This document shows, piece after piece, positions 12,319 to 19,871 of a stretch of DNA of 64,000 nt. The notes under the pieces were generated by a model. It did not search any database. It saw nothing but the letters and a program-made list of their open reading frames with translations, and was not told the DNA's origin. The stretch spans positions 1-64,000 of the forward strand of contig CAITDI010000002.1 in the NCBI GenBank assembly GCA_903891095.1, given 5' to 3'. Every line of letters begins with the position of its first letter. Positions within the stretch are counted from its first letter, which is position 1. Source of the stretch: an uncultured bacterium. Lineage in GTDB: Bacteria; Planctomycetota; Phycisphaerae; Phycisphaerales; SM1A02. A program made the position numbers and the translations under genes.

Positions 12319-12938
12319 GCGAGAAAGAGAATGATCATTACGACGAGGAGCGGGAGCCGCCGTCAGATGGCCGAAAGATCTCGGAAGAGCAGCAGTCCGA
12401 AGGCATCTGGGGCGTGCATCGACGGCTGTGGGGGGCGGTGGTCGCGGGGGTTCTCGCACTGGGGTTGCATTCCGGTGGTGCGGTGATGCGAGGATGCGAA
12501 GCCGCCACCGCGACCTCCGTGCGAGAGGCTGGCGCGCTCGAGCTGTTCCTCGTCCGCCTTGGCATCGGCAGTGCGCGGGTGGCGGTTCACAGCTGGAACA
12601 ACTCCAAGAGCGACCCAGACGATCAAGCTGACACGCCGGGGAGTCGGCTGTCCCCTGGACGCGGCCGTATGCATGATGACTCCCTGGAGTGGGTTCCGCT
12701 CCCCACGCCGGAACCCTACAACTGGGTCTTGGAGGAAGGCAACGCCGAACTTGGCAGCCGCGCGAGCGCAGCCGATCTCAAGCCTTCGTTCCTGCGTCCC
12801 ACGTTGCTTGGATCGCCGCTCAGCACGCGGTGCGTGGTAAGGACGTGCGGTGAAGGAAATGCGCGCCTCGGAGGCAAGCATGCAGCCGACTGCGCTTCTT
12901 GGATCCAGGCCGAATCGTTGGGAGAGCAGAGGGCATGA
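12315..12938 (+). CDS. Orphan single-pass membrane protein
   Basis: Unrecognised protein of 207 aa. An acidic N-terminus (EKENDHYDEEREPPSD) leads to one hydrophobic segment (WGAVVAGVLALGLHSGGAVM, about 39-58). The remaining 150 residues are polar, low in secondary-structure pattern and have scattered Cys. Both ends overlap neighbours by 4 nt (12315 and 12935), which is the main evidence that it is real. Codon choice is less G/C-ending than in the housekeeping genes, suggesting fast evolution or foreign origin. Function unknown. Confidence 0.6.
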   Translation: MSEKENDHYDEEREPPSDGRKISEEQQSEGIWGVHRRLWGAVVAGVLALGLHSGGAVMRGCEAATATSVREAGALELFLVRLGIGSARVAVHSWNNSKSDPDDQADTPGSRLSPGRGRMHDDSLEWVPLPTPEPYNWVLEEGNAELGSRASAADLKPSFLRPTLLGSPLSTRCVVRTCGEGNARLGGKHAADCASWIQAESLGEQRA

Positions 12939-13447
12939 CATCTCGCGCGGAAAGTTTGATCACCACCACGCGCAACACCGGCATCTGCAGGCTGGTGCGA
13001 AGTACCACGATCGTCTCGCTGCTGCTCGCGTTCCTGCTGCTGCCGGTTGCTCGGGCAGAAGCACGTCAGGACACTCTGGCACTGGCCATGCGCGGCTTTC
13101 GGTTGCCGTCGGTTCGGGTACCGAGGGTCCCCGAGGCCGAGTGGCCTCGATTTCGCGGTGAAGACTGGAACTCTGGCGAGCAAAGCAGATTACCGATCAG
13201 AGTCGTCGGCCCAGGTGCGTCGGGATTTGGTAGAGGCGACGCAGGCAAAGATGACATGAAATGGATCCTTCCGTTGCTTCTGGTGCTCGCAGTCGCTGCA
13301 GCTTGGGCTTTCAAGCCAATCGGACCGTCTCCAGCAGAATCCGATCGCGAATGCGTTGGCTTCGCTGCGAAGCGCACTCCAACCAGGTCGCCGCCATCGA
13401 GCAGTGGTTGGGTGTCGCCGACGATTCGGCGACCTGAGGACAAGTGA
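12935..13447 (+). CDS. Orphan exported or membrane protein
   Basis: Hypothetical protein of 170 aa starting MTSRAES, coupled to the previous gene by ATGA. A signal-like helix (TTIVSLLLAFLLLPVARAEA, about 24-43) ends in an Ala-x-Ala site. A polar domain of about 60 aa is followed by a second hydrophobic segment (WILPLLLVLAVAAAWAF, about 110-126) and a polar tail. The signal region resembles that of the protein at 13539-14288 (LLPVARA versus VLPAARA), so the two may be diverged paralogues. Codon use is mixed. No family recognised. Confidence 0.6.
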   Translation: MTSRAESLITTTRNTGICRLVRSTTIVSLLLAFLLLPVARAEARQDTLALAMRGFRLPSVRVPRVPEAEWPRFRGEDWNSGEQSRLPIRVVGPGASGFGRGDAGKDDMKWILPLLLVLAVAAAWAFKPIGPSPAESDRECVGFAAKRTPTRSPPSSSGWVSPTIRRPEDK

Positions 13448-13538
13448 GCTCGATCGTGAGGAACTGCGCCGCATCCCGCGCACGCCCGAGTGGATGGATT
13501 GCATAGCCCGTCCTCGAACCGCTGAGAAAGAACCAAAC

Positions 13539-14288
13539 ATGTCTCGAAACCCACGGACCTTGGCGCGAATCACGACGTGTGTTGCCAGGCCGACGTCGCT
13601 GGGGCGCGGTGCCGTTTTTCTGGCGCTGCTCGTGTTGATGGTGCTGCCCGCAGCTCGGGCCCACGCCAGCCACGGCGCGCCCTCTCAGGTGCTTCGCGCA
13701 CTGCAGTCGGTGGGGAAGAGCATCGTCCGGGCCATCGAGGAGGAGGCTCCGACCATTGGAGTCCGCGCCGCAGGAGTGGCCGCGAAGGAGCTCTACACGC
13801 AGCAGCGCGATGAATCCCCCCAAGTCTCGCGGGTCGCGCCCGCCAACACCCGGCCGATGGATGCAACGGCCTGTTGGATCGCCCTTTTGGTGATCGCGGT
13901 TGCGATTCGGAGCGCGCACGTTTGGGCGGTTCGAGGCAGCAAGCGGTCGCAGCCGCTGCCTGATGGGGCCTTCGCTCCGCCCACGACGGTATCTGTTTCG
14001 GTGTTGCCGCCGCTGCGTATCAAGACGAAATCGGAGCCGTGGCGGGCTCCGCCGAGTCCGCCGGCTCTAAGCCGTACCCGACGAAACTGGTGGCGGGTGT
14101 TCATTCTTGCGGCCGCGGTGCTGTGCGTGATCCCACTCATGGGCCTGATCGTCCAGTTTCCGCTGACTGTTGACGAGTGGGCGGGCATCCTTCTGGGCGC
14201 GGCTTTCGTCGCCCTCGTGTTGTTGTTCCTGTGCATGCTGGGCAAGTTCGAGAGCCTCCGTACTTCATCCTCCGATCCTGAGTCGTAG
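13539..14288 (+). CDS. Orphan membrane protein with signal-like N-terminus
   Basis: Hypothetical protein of 249 aa. The signal-like stretch (GRGAVFLALLVLMVLPAARA, about 23-42) is followed by a helix-forming segment (QVLRALQSVGKSIVRAIEEE), a membrane helix near 112-124, a Pro-rich cytoplasmic linker and two strong helices near 183-205 and 213-236. The ATG at 13539 is the first that does not run back over the previous gene. It is last in the run that begins with the sigma factor. Composition is less GC-biased than its flanks. Function unknown. Confidence 0.6.
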   Translation: MSRNPRTLARITTCVARPTSLGRGAVFLALLVLMVLPAARAHASHGAPSQVLRALQSVGKSIVRAIEEEAPTIGVRAAGVAAKELYTQQRDESPQVSRVAPANTRPMDATACWIALLVIAVAIRSAHVWAVRGSKRSQPLPDGAFAPPTTVSVSVLPPLRIKTKSEPWRAPPSPPALSRTRRNWWRVFILAAAVLCVIPLMGLIVQFPLTVDEWAGILLGAAFVALVLLFLCMLGKFESLRTSSSDPES

Positions 14289-14513
14289 CACGAGTTCCTT
14301 GCCCGGCGAAACGCTTCGCATCTCGCGGACGCGTGATCGCGTTACGCATCCTCCCGCAACACCCCCGCATTCAGGCGAATCACCAGACCTGCGGCAAACG
14401 CCGCTGTGAGGTCGGTCGTGCAGCGCGCTTTGGTAGCGACGGCACTTTGCATCACGCAAAGGCTGTTGTTCGACAAGCCGTGCAAACGGCCATGCGCTCG
14501 CGGAGTACTCGAC

Positions 14514-15572
14514 ATGCAACGGATTCCCGAAATGGGCCACGCCAGGCGATGCGCGACCGCGCTCGCGGCCGCCATCACGACGGCGCCCGCCCTCGCCAAC
14601 GACTGCCCCGGCGACGTCAACGGCGACGGCGTGGTGCAGAGTCGTGACATCACCGCGCTGCTCGGCGACTGGGGCGGTCCGCCGAGCGAGGGGTTGGCGA
14701 GCGACATCGACGCGAGCGGCATCGTCGATGCGCGGGATCTCGCGCTGCTCCTGCAGGCGTGGGGCGCGTGTCCGCTGGCTCCGCTGTGGGCCACCGTCAT
14801 CGAGGCGATGCCTGATCCTGCGGTCGTCACGAATCCCGCGTTGCGCGCGGCGATCGAGGCGACGGGCCTCGCGTGGCGCGTGCGCGATCGCGCGTCGGGC
14901 ATCGAGATGCTGCTGGTGCCGCCGGGGTCGTTCATGATGGGCGCGAGCCCGGGCGACGAGGCCGCGTTTTTCGGCGAGTTTCCCCTGCATCTCGTCACGC
15001 TGTCGCATGCCTACTACCTCGGGCGCTACGAGGTCACGCAGCGCGAGTACGAGGCGGTGATGGAGTTCAACCCGAGCTGGAACACCGAGAACCTCGATCC
15101 AGAGCTCAATCCGCTGCGGCCAGTCGAGTCGACGCCGCTGGACTGGGCGGGGGTCTTCCTCTCGTTCACGGGGCTGCGGCTGCCGACGGAGGCAGAGTGG
15201 GAGTTCGCGTGCCGCGCTGGCACTTCCACGCCGACCTACGCCGTCGACGGCCAACTGCTGGGCGATCTCGCGTGGTACAGCCCGAACGGCCGCGGCATGA
15301 CGCAGCCCGTCGGGCGCAAGATCGCGAACGCGCTCGGATTCCACGACATGCTGGGCAACGTGTGGGAGTGGGTCTCGGACTGGTACTCGTCGAAGTACTA
15401 CGCCGAATCGCCGCGGGTCGATCCGACGGGGCCTGAGTTCGGTGAGTTCCACATCATCCGCGGCGGCTCGTGGTACGCGCCGGATTCGAATGTGCGAGCG
15501 AGCTTCCGCGGAGCGATTCCCGGCTGGTTCGTGCTGTCCGACACGGGCTTCCGCGCGGCGCGCACGCCGTGA
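14514..15572 (+). CDS. Exported FGE-sulfatase-domain protein with dockerin-like repeats
   Basis: Secreted protein of 352 aa. A signal peptide (about 7-29, ending APALA) is followed by two dockerin-like calcium loops, DVNGDGVVQSRD and DIDASGIVDARD, each followed by LLGDWGG or LLQAWG. The rest is a formylglycine-generating-enzyme-like (SUMF1/PF03781) domain: GSFMMGASPGDE, YEVTQREYEAVM, RLPTEAEWEFACRAGT, GNVWEWVSDWY and IRGGSWY. The paired catalytic Cys of true FGE near the C-terminus is not seen, so it is probably a structural or binding relative, not an oxidase. A later ATG at 14532 would give a tidier signal peptide. Confidence 0.88.
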   Translation: MQRIPEMGHARRCATALAAAITTAPALANDCPGDVNGDGVVQSRDITALLGDWGGPPSEGLASDIDASGIVDARDLALLLQAWGACPLAPLWATVIEAMPDPAVVTNPALRAAIEATGLAWRVRDRASGIEMLLVPPGSFMMGASPGDEAAFFGEFPLHLVTLSHAYYLGRYEVTQREYEAVMEFNPSWNTENLDPELNPLRPVESTPLDWAGVFLSFTGLRLPTEAEWEFACRAGTSTPTYAVDGQLLGDLAWYSPNGRGMTQPVGRKIANALGFHDMLGNVWEWVSDWYSSKYYAESPRVDPTGPEFGEFHIIRGGSWYAPDSNVRASFRGAIPGWFVLSDTGFRAARTP

Positions 15573-15591
15573 GCGGTCGCGTGCCGACTGA

Positions 15592-16707
15592 TCACATGCC
15601 CGCGAGCCGCTCGGCGACGTCCTTCTCGGCGAGCGCGTCGAGCAGGGGATCCATCTCGCCCGCGAGGAGCTTCTGCAGCGAGAAGCTCTGCTCCACGCGA
15701 TGGTCGACGCAGATGCCTTCCTTGAAGCGGTAGGTGCGGATCTTCTCCGCGCGGTCGCCCGAGCCGATCATCGAGCGGCGCGTGGCGCTGCGCCGCGCGT
15801 CGATCTCGCGCTTGCGGATCTCGAACACGCGCGCGCGCATGAGGCGCCAGGCCTTCTCGCGGTTCTGGCCTTGCGAGCGCGTCTCCTGCATGCGGACCTC
15901 GATGCCCGTCGGCAAGTGGATGAGGTGCACCGCGGTCGCGACCTTGTTGACGTTCTGGCCGCCCGGGCCTTGCGCGGTGGTCACCATCTCCTTGACCTCG
16001 GCGGGGTCGAGCACGACGTCGACTTCCTCGGGCTCGGGCATCACGGCGACGGTCGCGGTGGAAGTGTGGATGCGGCCCTGCGCCTCGGTCGCGGGCACGC
16101 GCTTGACCTGATGCGTTCCGCCTTCGAACTGCAGCGCGGCGAACGCGCCCACGCCTTCCACGGTCGCGATCGCGTGGGTGAGCCCGCCCGCGTCGCCAGG
16201 CTTGGTCTCGACGAGCTCGAAGCGCCACCCGCGGCGAGCGGCGAGCGCGCGGTACATCTCGAAGACCTCGCCCGCCCAGAGCGCGGCTTCGTCGCCGCCG
16301 ACGCCCATGCGCACTTCGAGCACGAAGCTCGCGATGCCCGCGTCGTCGCCCGTGACCAGCGCCTTGACGATCTGCTGCGCGAGGCCGCGCGCGCGCGATT
16401 CGAGCGCGGGGCGCTCCTCGCGCGCCATCGCGACGAACTCGGCGTCGCCCGACGCGGCGAGCTCGGCGAGCCCCGCGAGTTCGTGCGCGCACTTGCGGAA
16501 CTCCGCGAGCGGCTCGAGCGTGCGCGCGAGCAGCGCGCGGCGGCGCGAGAGCTCCATCGACTTCCTGTGGTTCGACGCGATCGCGACGTCCTCGAGCTGC
16601 GCGGCGATGCCGTCGTCCTCAGCGCGTTGCGCGGCGAGGATGCGGCGGAGGTTCTCCGGCAGGAGCTCCGCTTCGATCGCATCGGCGTTGGTCGGGTCGG
16701 ACGGCAC
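15592..16707 (-). CDS. prfA: Peptide chain release factor 1
   Basis: Class I release factor RF1, which reads UAA/UAG and triggers peptide release. The GGQ motif is in GPGGQNVNKVATAVHL. The codon-reading tripeptide is PAT (in VPATEAQGRIHTST), the PxT type of RF1, not the SPF of RF2. I place the start at GTG 16705-16707, because no ATG lies upstream of the N-terminal helices and this gives 371 aa, close to the family length of about 360. The frame stays open upstream through rpmE but reads as shadow. It lies just after the rpmE terminator, which may only partly stop transcription. It converges on the FGE-like gene with a 19-bp gap. Confidence 0.95.
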   Translation of the reverse strand: MPSDPTNADAIEAELLPENLRRILAAQRAEDDGIAAQLEDVAIASNHRKSMELSRRRALLARTLEPLAEFRKCAHELAGLAELAASGDAEFVAMAREERPALESRARGLAQQIVKALVTGDDAGIASFVLEVRMGVGGDEAALWAGEVFEMYRALAARRGWRFELVETKPGDAGGLTHAIATVEGVGAFAALQFEGGTHQVKRVPATEAQGRIHTSTATVAVMPEPEEVDVVLDPAEVKEMVTTAQGPGGQNVNKVATAVHLIHLPTGIEVRMQETRSQGQNREKAWRLMRARVFEIRKREIDARRSATRRSMIGSGDRAEKIRTYRFKEGICVDHRVEQSFSLQKLLAGEMDPLLDALAEKDVAERLAGM

Positions 16708-16740
16708 GGGCGAATAGTCTCGCAGAACGACAGTCTCGCA

Positions 16741-16775
16741 GAAAAAGACAACCGCCCCACCAAGGCGGGGCGGTT
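16741..16775 (-). terminator. Rho-independent terminator after rpmE
   Basis: Perfect 9-bp arms (aaccgcccc at 16750-16758 and ggggcggtt at 16767-16775) with an 8-nt loop; on the minus strand the stem is followed by TGTCTTTTTC. It lies about 20 bp past the rpmE stop and before prfA. Confidence 0.85.
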
Positions 16776-16793
16776 GAGGAAACTCGAAAGTGC

Positions 16794-17018
16794 TTACTTC
16801 TTCTTGTTGTCGAAGTACTTGCCGGCGAACTTCTTCTGGAAGCGCTCGACGCGGCCGAGGGTGTCGACGAAGGTCTTCTGACCCGTGAAGAACGGGTGCG
16901 AGCCCGACCAGATTTCGACGTTCATCTCCGGCACGGTCGCGCCGACGGTCATGACGACCTCGCCACGGAAGATGATCTTGCACTCGGGGTAGTACTTGGG
17001 GTGGGTGTCGGTCTTCAT
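16794..17018 (-). CDS. rpmE: 50S ribosomal protein bL31
   Basis: Ribosomal protein bL31 of the large subunit, 74 aa. HPKYYPE at the N-terminus and SHPFFTGQ with GRVERFQKKF are family signatures. The four zinc-binding Cys of the C+ form are absent; only one Cys (C13) remains, so this is the zinc-independent (C-) type. The Lys-rich tail (FDNKKK) is typical of long L31. A promoter and a leader hairpin lie upstream and a strong terminator lies downstream, so it is largely a single-gene transcript. Confidence 0.96.
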   Translation of the reverse strand: MKTDTHPKYYPECKIIFRGEVVMTVGATVPEMNVEIWSGSHPFFTGQKTFVDTLGRVERFQKKFAGKYFDNKKK

Positions 17019-17034
17019 CGCGCGTTCCTCTCAT

Positions 17035-17051
17035 CCCCAGTCGCGCTGGGG
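17035..17051 (-). promoter_or_regulatory. Leader hairpin upstream of rpmE
   Basis: Six-bp arms CCCCAG / CTGGGG (17035-17040 and 17046-17051) with a 5-nt loop, 16 bp before the rpmE start and close to the predicted 5' end. L31 genes of several phyla carry autoregulatory leaders; whether this is one is inference. Confidence 0.4.
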
Positions 17052-17061
17052 AAGGTCGGAG

Positions 17062-17089
17062 AGAATACAGCGCCCGCCGAAAGATGCAA
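17062..17089 (-). promoter_or_regulatory. Predicted sigma-70-like promoter of rpmE
   Basis: On the minus strand TTGCAT (17084-17089), 16-bp spacer, TATTCT (17062-17067). This would start the message about 37 nt before the rpmE ATG. Hand-read match only. Confidence 0.5.
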
Positions 17090-17272
17090 GCGGCTTGGCG
17101 GTGTCGGGCGATTCTCGGACGGGGTTCGGGTGGCGTTCGCGCCGGGCGTTGGGGTGGAAGTTTCCCGAGCGGCGAACCTTCTGCGGGACTCAGGGGGTCC
17201 ATGGAGCCCTACATTTGCGCTTCCCCGCGGCGTCCTGGCCGCATTCCACCGCTTTCGACGGAGATCAACCCC

Positions 17273-17620
17273 ATGGCCGACGCGATCAACACCTTCAACG
17301 CGACCGAACAGAACTTCGACAAGGAGGTCGTCCAGTCGAGCGTGCCGGTGCTTGTCGACTTCTGGGCGTCGTGGTGCCCGCCGTGCCGCATGCTCAAGCC
17401 CGAGCTGGCTGCGCTGGCGCCCGAGCTCGAGGGCAAGGTGCGCGTGGCGTTCGTCGACGTCGACGCGGAGCCCGCGATCGCCGAGGCGTTCCAGGTGCGT
17501 GGCATTCCCGCGCTGTTCCTGCTGAAGGACGGCGAGGTCGTGGACGCGTGGACGGGCTACTCGCCGCGCGCGGCGGTCAAGCAGCGCCTCGAATCGCACG
17601 TTGGCAAGATCGGTGGCTGA
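17273..17620 (+). CDS. trxA: Thioredoxin with WCPPC active site
   Basis: Thioredoxin of 115 aa, a dithiol-disulfide reductase. The active site is [10 protein letters not shown] (C35 and C38); the usual WCGPC has Gly-Pro, so the Pro-Pro dipeptide should change redox potential. The cis-Pro segment is [14 protein letters not shown]. No signal peptide, so it is cytoplasmic. The ATG at 17273 has GGAG about 10 nt upstream. A TACATT hexamer (17210-17215) could be the -10. Its last 8 nt overlap the proposed start of the copper ATPase, which points to coupled expression with metal export. Confidence 0.95.
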   Translation: MADAINTFNATEQNFDKEVVQSSVPVLVDFWASWCPPCRMLKPELAALAPELEGKVRVAFVDVDAEPAIAEAFQVRGIPALFLLKDGEVVDAWTGYSPRAAVKQRLESHVGKIGG

Positions 17621-19859
17621 ACGCGTCGTGCCCGTCGAGGGCATGCACTGCGCGGCGTGCGCGTCGAAGGTCGAGTCGGCCGCGCGCGGCGTCGCGGGCG
17701 TTCGCTCGGCGAGCGTGTCGTTCGCGGCGCGCAAGATGCGCGTTGACTTCGATGCGGAGACGACGGACATCGTGGAGATCGCCGCGCGCGTGAAGCGCGC
17801 GGGATTCGCGCTGTCGCTTGATCGCGATCCTGCGGTGCGCGCCGCGCGCGAACTTGCGGAGGAACGCGCGCTGCGCATGCGCGTGATGGTCGGCGGCGCG
17901 CTGTCGCTGCCGCTGGTGGCGATCGCGATGTCGCATGGGGCGATTCCCGCTGTCGCGGGCGAGACGGGCGCGTGGATGCAGGGCGCGCTCGCGCTGCCTG
18001 TGTTCGCGTGGTGCGGTTGGCCGATCCATCGCGCGGCGTTTATGCGCGCGCGGGCGTTTGGCGCGGACATGAACACGCTCGTCTCGCTTGGCACGGGCGT
18101 GGCGTTTGCGTCGAGCGTGTGGGCGCTGGTCGCGGGCGGCGCGGCGATGCATGGCGAGCATCGGATGGAAGCGATGCCCGCCGTGTGGTTCGAGGCGTCG
18201 GCGATCATCGTCGTGTTCGTGCTGCTTGGGCGCATGCTCGAGGCGCGGGCCACGCGCCGCGCGGGCGATGCGCTGCGCGCGCTTTCGGCGCTGGCGGTTG
18301 CGCGGGTGCGGGTGATCGATCCAGGCGTGGACGGCGGCGAACGCGAGGTCTCCGCCGAGGAAATCGAGCCCGGCATGCGCGTGCGCGTGCGGCCTGGCGA
18401 GCGCGTGCCCGTCGATGGTCGCGTGGTCGCGGGCGAGAGCGAGGTCGACGAGTCGATGCTCACGGGCGAGCCGATGCCGTGCGTCAAGCGCGCGGGCGAC
18501 GCGGTCGTCGCGGGCACGATGAACACGCTCGGCGCGCTCGAGGTCGACGCGACGCGCGCCGCGGGCGACACCGTGTTGGCACGCATCGTCGAGATGGTCG
18601 ACGAGGCGCAGACGACGAAGGCGCGCATCGCGCGCGTGGCCGATCGCGTGGCGGCGGTGTTCGTGCCGGTGGTGATCGCGATCGCGATCGCGGCGGCGGG
18701 CGCGTGGCTGATGCTCGCGCCCGCGGACATTCGCGTGGCCAAGGCGATCGAGGCGCTGGTAAGCGTGCTGGTCGTCGCGTGTCCGTGCGCGCTCGGCCTC
18801 GCGACGCCGGTCGCGGTGATGGTCGCGTCGGGGCGCGCGGCGCAGATGGGCGTCTTGTTCCGCTCCGCGGGCGCGTTTGAGAAGCTCGCCGCGCTACGCG
18901 AGATCGTGTTCGACAAGACGGGCACGCTGACCGAAGGCGCGCCGCGCGTGGTCCAGGTCATTGCCGTGGCGGGCGTCGATGAAGCGCGCGTGCTCGCGGT
19001 CGCCGCCGCGTGCGAGCGCGCGAGCGAGCATCCGATCGCGCGCGGGATCGTGGACGAGGCGGATCGCCGCGGGATCGCGCGGTTGCCAGGCGAAACGCGC
19101 GACTTTCGCGCCGTCGCGGGGCAGGGCGCGCAGGCGACGGTTGGTGACGCGCGCGTGCTCGTCGGGCGCGCGTCGTGGCTTGCCTCGTTGCTTGCGGCGC
19201 AGGGCGTGGAGATCTCGATCGAGATTCCCGCGGGTACGACGGTGTGCGTCGCCGAAGGCGCGCAACTGCTCGGCGCGATCACGCTGGCCGATCAGGTGCG
19301 TGGGTCTTCGCGCGGCGCGATCGAAGCGCTGCGCGCGCTCGGCGTGCGTGCGTTCATCGCCAGCGGAGACGACGCGACGGCGGTCGCCGCGGTGGCGCTC
19401 GCGGTGGGCGTCGACGCAAGCGACGCACGCGGCGCGATGACGCCCGAGTCGAAGGCTGCGTTCGTGCGCGATCGCCGCGCGCATGCGGATGCTTCGGGGC
19501 GGAGCGGTGTGGCCTTCGTCGGCGACGGCATCAACGACGCGGTCGCGCTCGCCTCGAGCGATGCGGGCATCGCGATGGGCGGCGGCAGCGATGTCGCGCG
19601 CGCGAGTGCGGATGTCACGCTCGTCTCCGCGGACCTCGCGCGCGTGCCCGATGCGATCGCGCTCTCGCGGCGCACGCTTGCTGTGATCAAGCAGAATCTC
19701 GCATGGGCGTTTGGCTACAACCTCGTGCTGATTCCGCTTGCGGCGGGCGCGTTCTGGCCGCTCACGGGCTGGATGTTGCCTCCGGTCGCCGCGAGCGCGG
19801 CGATGGCGCTTTCGAGCGTGAGCGTGGTGATGAACAGCCTGCGCCTGCGCCGCGCGTAG
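17613..19859 (+). CDS. copA: Copper-translocating P1B-type ATPase
   Basis: Heavy-metal P-type ATPase of 748 aa that exports Cu(I) across the inner membrane. It has one N-terminal HMA domain with [10 protein letters not shown] (C13 and C16), membrane helices, the TGEPMP actuator region, the intramembrane CPC (about 389-391), DKTGT with the phosphorylated D434, SEHPIARGI and [10 protein letters not shown]. The later YN ([10 protein letters not shown]) and MALSS motifs in the last helices mark the Cu(I) class (P1B-1). There is no ATG before the HMA domain; I chose GTG 17613, with TTG 17601 as alternative. Both overlap trxA. Confidence 0.93.
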   Translation: MAERVVPVEGMHCAACASKVESAARGVAGVRSASVSFAARKMRVDFDAETTDIVEIAARVKRAGFALSLDRDPAVRAARELAEERALRMRVMVGGALSLPLVAIAMSHGAIPAVAGETGAWMQGALALPVFAWCGWPIHRAAFMRARAFGADMNTLVSLGTGVAFASSVWALVAGGAAMHGEHRMEAMPAVWFEASAIIVVFVLLGRMLEARATRRAGDALRALSALAVARVRVIDPGVDGGEREVSAEEIEPGMRVRVRPGERVPVDGRVVAGESEVDESMLTGEPMPCVKRAGDAVVAGTMNTLGALEVDATRAAGDTVLARIVEMVDEAQTTKARIARVADRVAAVFVPVVIAIAIAAAGAWLMLAPADIRVAKAIEALVSVLVVACPCALGLATPVAVMVASGRAAQMGVLFRSAGAFEKLAALREIVFDKTGTLTEGAPRVVQVIAVAGVDEARVLAVAAACERASEHPIARGIVDEADRRGIARLPGETRDFRAVAGQGAQATVGDARVLVGRASWLASLLAAQGVEISIEIPAGTTVCVAEGAQLLGAITLADQVRGSSRGAIEALRALGVRAFIASGDDATAVAAVALAVGVDASDARGAMTPESKAAFVRDRRAHADASGRSGVAFVGDGINDAVALASSDAGIAMGGGSDVARASADVTLVSADLARVPDAIALSRRTLAVIKQNLAWAFGYNLVLIPLAAGAFWPLTGWMLPPVAASAAMALSSVSVVMNSLRLRRA

Positions 19860-19871
19860 TCGCGGCACGGA

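Noticed and set aside
14514-15572. True formylglycine-generating enzyme with a sulfatase partner
   Set aside because: The paired catalytic Cys near the C-terminus is not seen and no sulfatase gene lies in the window.
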